A model generated the notes under the pieces. The model did no database searches. It was not told the origin of the DNA and worked only from the letters and a program-made list of their open reading frames with translations. 64,000 nucleotides of DNA from Stutzerimonas stutzeri (lineage in GTDB: Bacteria; Pseudomonadota; Gammaproteobacteria; Pseudomonadales; Pseudomonadaceae). Every line of letters begins with the position of its first letter. Within the stretch, counting starts at the first letter, position 1. The stretch covers positions 868,001 to 932,000 of the forward strand of contig NZ_JAGQFP010000002.1 of NCBI RefSeq assembly GCF_019090095.1. Reading direction: 5' to 3'. Shown here piece after piece: positions 62,476 through 64,000 of this stretch. The translations under genes were made by a program, and so were the position numbers.

Positions 62476-64000
62476 ATGCACCACTTTTTGATCTTCATGC
62501 TCGGCCTGTTTCCGATGCTGGCCAGCGCTGTTGAATTCGACCCGAGCACCCGGCAGCTACCGTTGGGTCGGGTCATGGCGGTGCTGGAAGACCCGGCTCG
62601 GACTGCCACCGTCGCCGACGTGCTCGCACTCGATGCGGCCGGACACTTCGTCGAGCACCAGAGCGATGTGCTCAATGCCGGTTATTCACGTTCAGCCTTC
62701 TGGCTGCGGGTGGATCTGCGGCTGCGTCCGAGCCAATCCGCGCACCGCAGCCGCTGGTGGCTCGAACTGGCCTATCCGCCGCTGGATCGGCTGGACCTCT
62801 ACCTGCCCGACCAGCAGGGTCGCTATCAGCTTGCCCAGCAGAGCGGAGATGCCCTGCCGTTCGGCCTGCGCCAGATCCGGCAACGCAACCATCTGTTCGA
62901 ACTGCAGCTGCAGCCCGAGCAAACGCAGCGCATCTATATCCGCTTGGAGAGCGAAGGGTCGATCCAGGCGCCCCTGACGTTGTGGGCGCCATCGGCCTAT
63001 TTAGAAGAGCAGTCGGCGCACACTTACATACTGGCGATCATCTACGGCGTGCTGCTGGTGATGCTGGTCTACAACCTGTTCATCTACCTCAGCGTGCGTG
63101 ATCGCAGCTACCTCTACTACATCCTCTACATCGCCTCGTTCGGCCTCTACCAGGTGTCGGTCAATGGTTTGGGCGTGCAGTACCTGTGGCCCAATTCGCC
63201 GTGGTGGGCCAACGTTTCGACGCCCTTTCTGATCGGCGCGGCGGGGCTCTTCGGTAGCCAGTTCGCGCGCAGTTTCCTGCACACGCGAGAGCACAGCCCC
63301 TGGGTCGACCGCACCCTGATGGGGATCATGGCCATGGGTGTGATCACCATGGCGATGGCGTTCACGTCCAGCTACGCGTTGTCGCTACGCCTGGCCACCT
63401 TGCTGGCGCTGCTGTTCATTCTGGTGGTCTTTGCAGCCGGCAGCCTCGCCTGGTACCGCGGGATGCGGGTGGCTCGCTATTTCATGACGGCCTGGACGGC
63501 GTTCCTTGTCGGTGGGCTGATCAACACCCTCATGGTGCTTGGCTATCTGCCGCATACCTTCTTCACCATGTACGCCGGCCAGATCGGCTCCGCCGTCGAG
63601 GTCGCACTGCTGTCGCTGGCGCTGGCCGACCGCATCAATGCCATGCGCGAAGAGCGCGCCAAGATGCTGCAGGAAACCGGTCGTGAACTCGAGCGGATGA
63701 ACCGCGAACTGGCCGAAAGCAACCGCCTCAAGGATCAGTTTCTGGCCAACGTCACCCATGAACTGCGCACGCCCATGCATGGCATCCTCGGTAGCCTCGA
63801 GCTGATGCAGACGCTGGAGCTCAAGGGCGAGCTGGAGCAATACCAGAGGATCGCGACCGGCTCGGCGCGCGAGATGATGCGGCTGGTCAATGACATTCTC
63901 GCGTTGACCGAGCTGCAAGCCGGCAGGCTGCAAATGCGCCGGCAGCCGTTCGAGTTGCGCACCTTGGTCGACGAACTGTTCGCCACCTATCGGGCGCGAG
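62476..64000 (+). CDS. ladS: LadS-like hybrid sensor kinase, 3' end cut by window edge
   Basis: 508 codons are open from ATG 62476 to the right edge; I translated this frame directly. Signal sequence (about 1-19), a periplasmic 7TMR-DISMED2-type domain (about 25-180), seven hydrophobic segments from about 185 to 385 (ILAIIYGVLLVMLVYNLFIYL is the first), a short coiled coil, and a HisKA domain whose phospho-acceptor His is in NVTHELRTPMHGILG (about 430). Place (after thiD) and layout match P. aeruginosa LadS, which acts on the Gac/Rsm pathway in biofilm switching. The ATPase and any receiver domain lie outside the window. Confidence 0.87.
   Translation, partial: MHHFLIFMLGLFPMLASAVEFDPSTRQLPLGRVMAVLEDPARTATVADVLALDAAGHFVEHQSDVLNAGYSRSAFWLRVDLRLRPSQSAHRSRWWLELAYPPLDRLDLYLPDQQGRYQLAQQSGDALPFGLRQIRQRNHLFELQLQPEQTQRIYIRLESEGSIQAPLTLWAPSAYLEEQSAHTYILAIIYGVLLVMLVYNLFIYLSVRDRSYLYYILYIASFGLYQVSVNGLGVQYLWPNSPWWANVSTPFLIGAAGLFGSQFARSFLHTREHSPWVDRTLMGIMAMGVITMAMAFTSSYALSLRLATLLALLFILVVFAAGSLAWYRGMRVARYFMTAWTAFLVGGLINTLMVLGYLPHTFFTMYAGQIGSAVEVALLSLALADRINAMREERAKMLQETGRELERMNRELAESNRLKDQFLANVTHELRTPMHGILGSLELMQTLELKGELEQYQRIATGSAREMMRLVNDILALTELQAGRLQMRRQPFELRTLVDELFATYRAR

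Overview
The window is a gene-dense, GC-rich chromosomal segment from a gammaproteobacterium of the Pseudomonadaceae. Gene content and order (parE/parC separated by three small genes, serB-fimX, psd-rhdA-HDOD-motAB-rsgA-orn, proA-nadD-rsfS-rlmH-mrdA-rodA-mltB-rlpA-dacC-lipB-lipA, holA-lptE-leuS, lnt-corC-ybeY-phoH-miaB, hemL-thiE-thiD-ladS) are what I know from Pseudomonas. A Pseudomonas stutzeri-type organism is my best guess, but that is inference. I see no rRNA, tRNA, insertion sequence, prophage or CRISPR array. No gap between genes exceeds 300 bases; the longest are about 250 (33174-33429, 50962-51218, 62228-62475).

Left part (1-27 kb): a cut-off CytX-type permease; an RsiV/DUF3298-like lipoprotein; the forward run nudF-DUF1249-cpdA-yqiA-parE-(phytase-like esterase)-(retropepsin-like protease)-(VOC protein)-parC; a PqiC-type lipoprotein; then a membrane protein of the AhpA/YtjB family divergent from serB. 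Next comes a reverse-strand block: the degenerate c-di-GMP protein FimX, a large protein with a PilZ-like motif, psd, rhdA and an HDOD-GAF protein. The flagellar stator genes motAB follow, behind a good match to a sigma-28 promoter, then rsgA, a membrane-anchored methyltransferase and orn.

Middle part (27-48 kb): a reverse-strand set with an epimerase-like protein, a MORN-repeat/C13-peptidase lipoprotein and a MaoC-type hydratase; lrgA-lrgB and a lone LON substrate-binding protein; a DedA-PAP2 fusion. A long forward operon then joins proline and NAD synthesis (proA, nadD), ribosome factors (rsfS, rlmH), the rod-shape peptidoglycan machinery (mrdA, rodA, mltB, rlpA, dacC) and lipoylation (ybeD, lipB), with lipA convergent. 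A second MltB-like transglycosylase follows. Next to it is a 52-codon arfA gene with a 12-bp hairpin inside its coding sequence.

Right part (46.6-64 kb): holA-lptE-leuS; a zinc-ribbon protein and a YdcF protein facing lnt-corC-ybeY-phoH-miaB; a Sel1-repeat protein; an unknown membrane protein coupled to hemL; thiE, thiD; and, divergent, the first 508 codons of a LadS-like hybrid sensor kinase that runs off the window.

Most of this is core genome. The parts most worth a second look are the arfA hairpin, the MORN-C13 lipoprotein, a degenerate cyclase-like domain in the AhpA/YtjB protein, the PilZ-like protein beside FimX, the sigma-28 site before motAB and the membrane-anchored methyltransferase.
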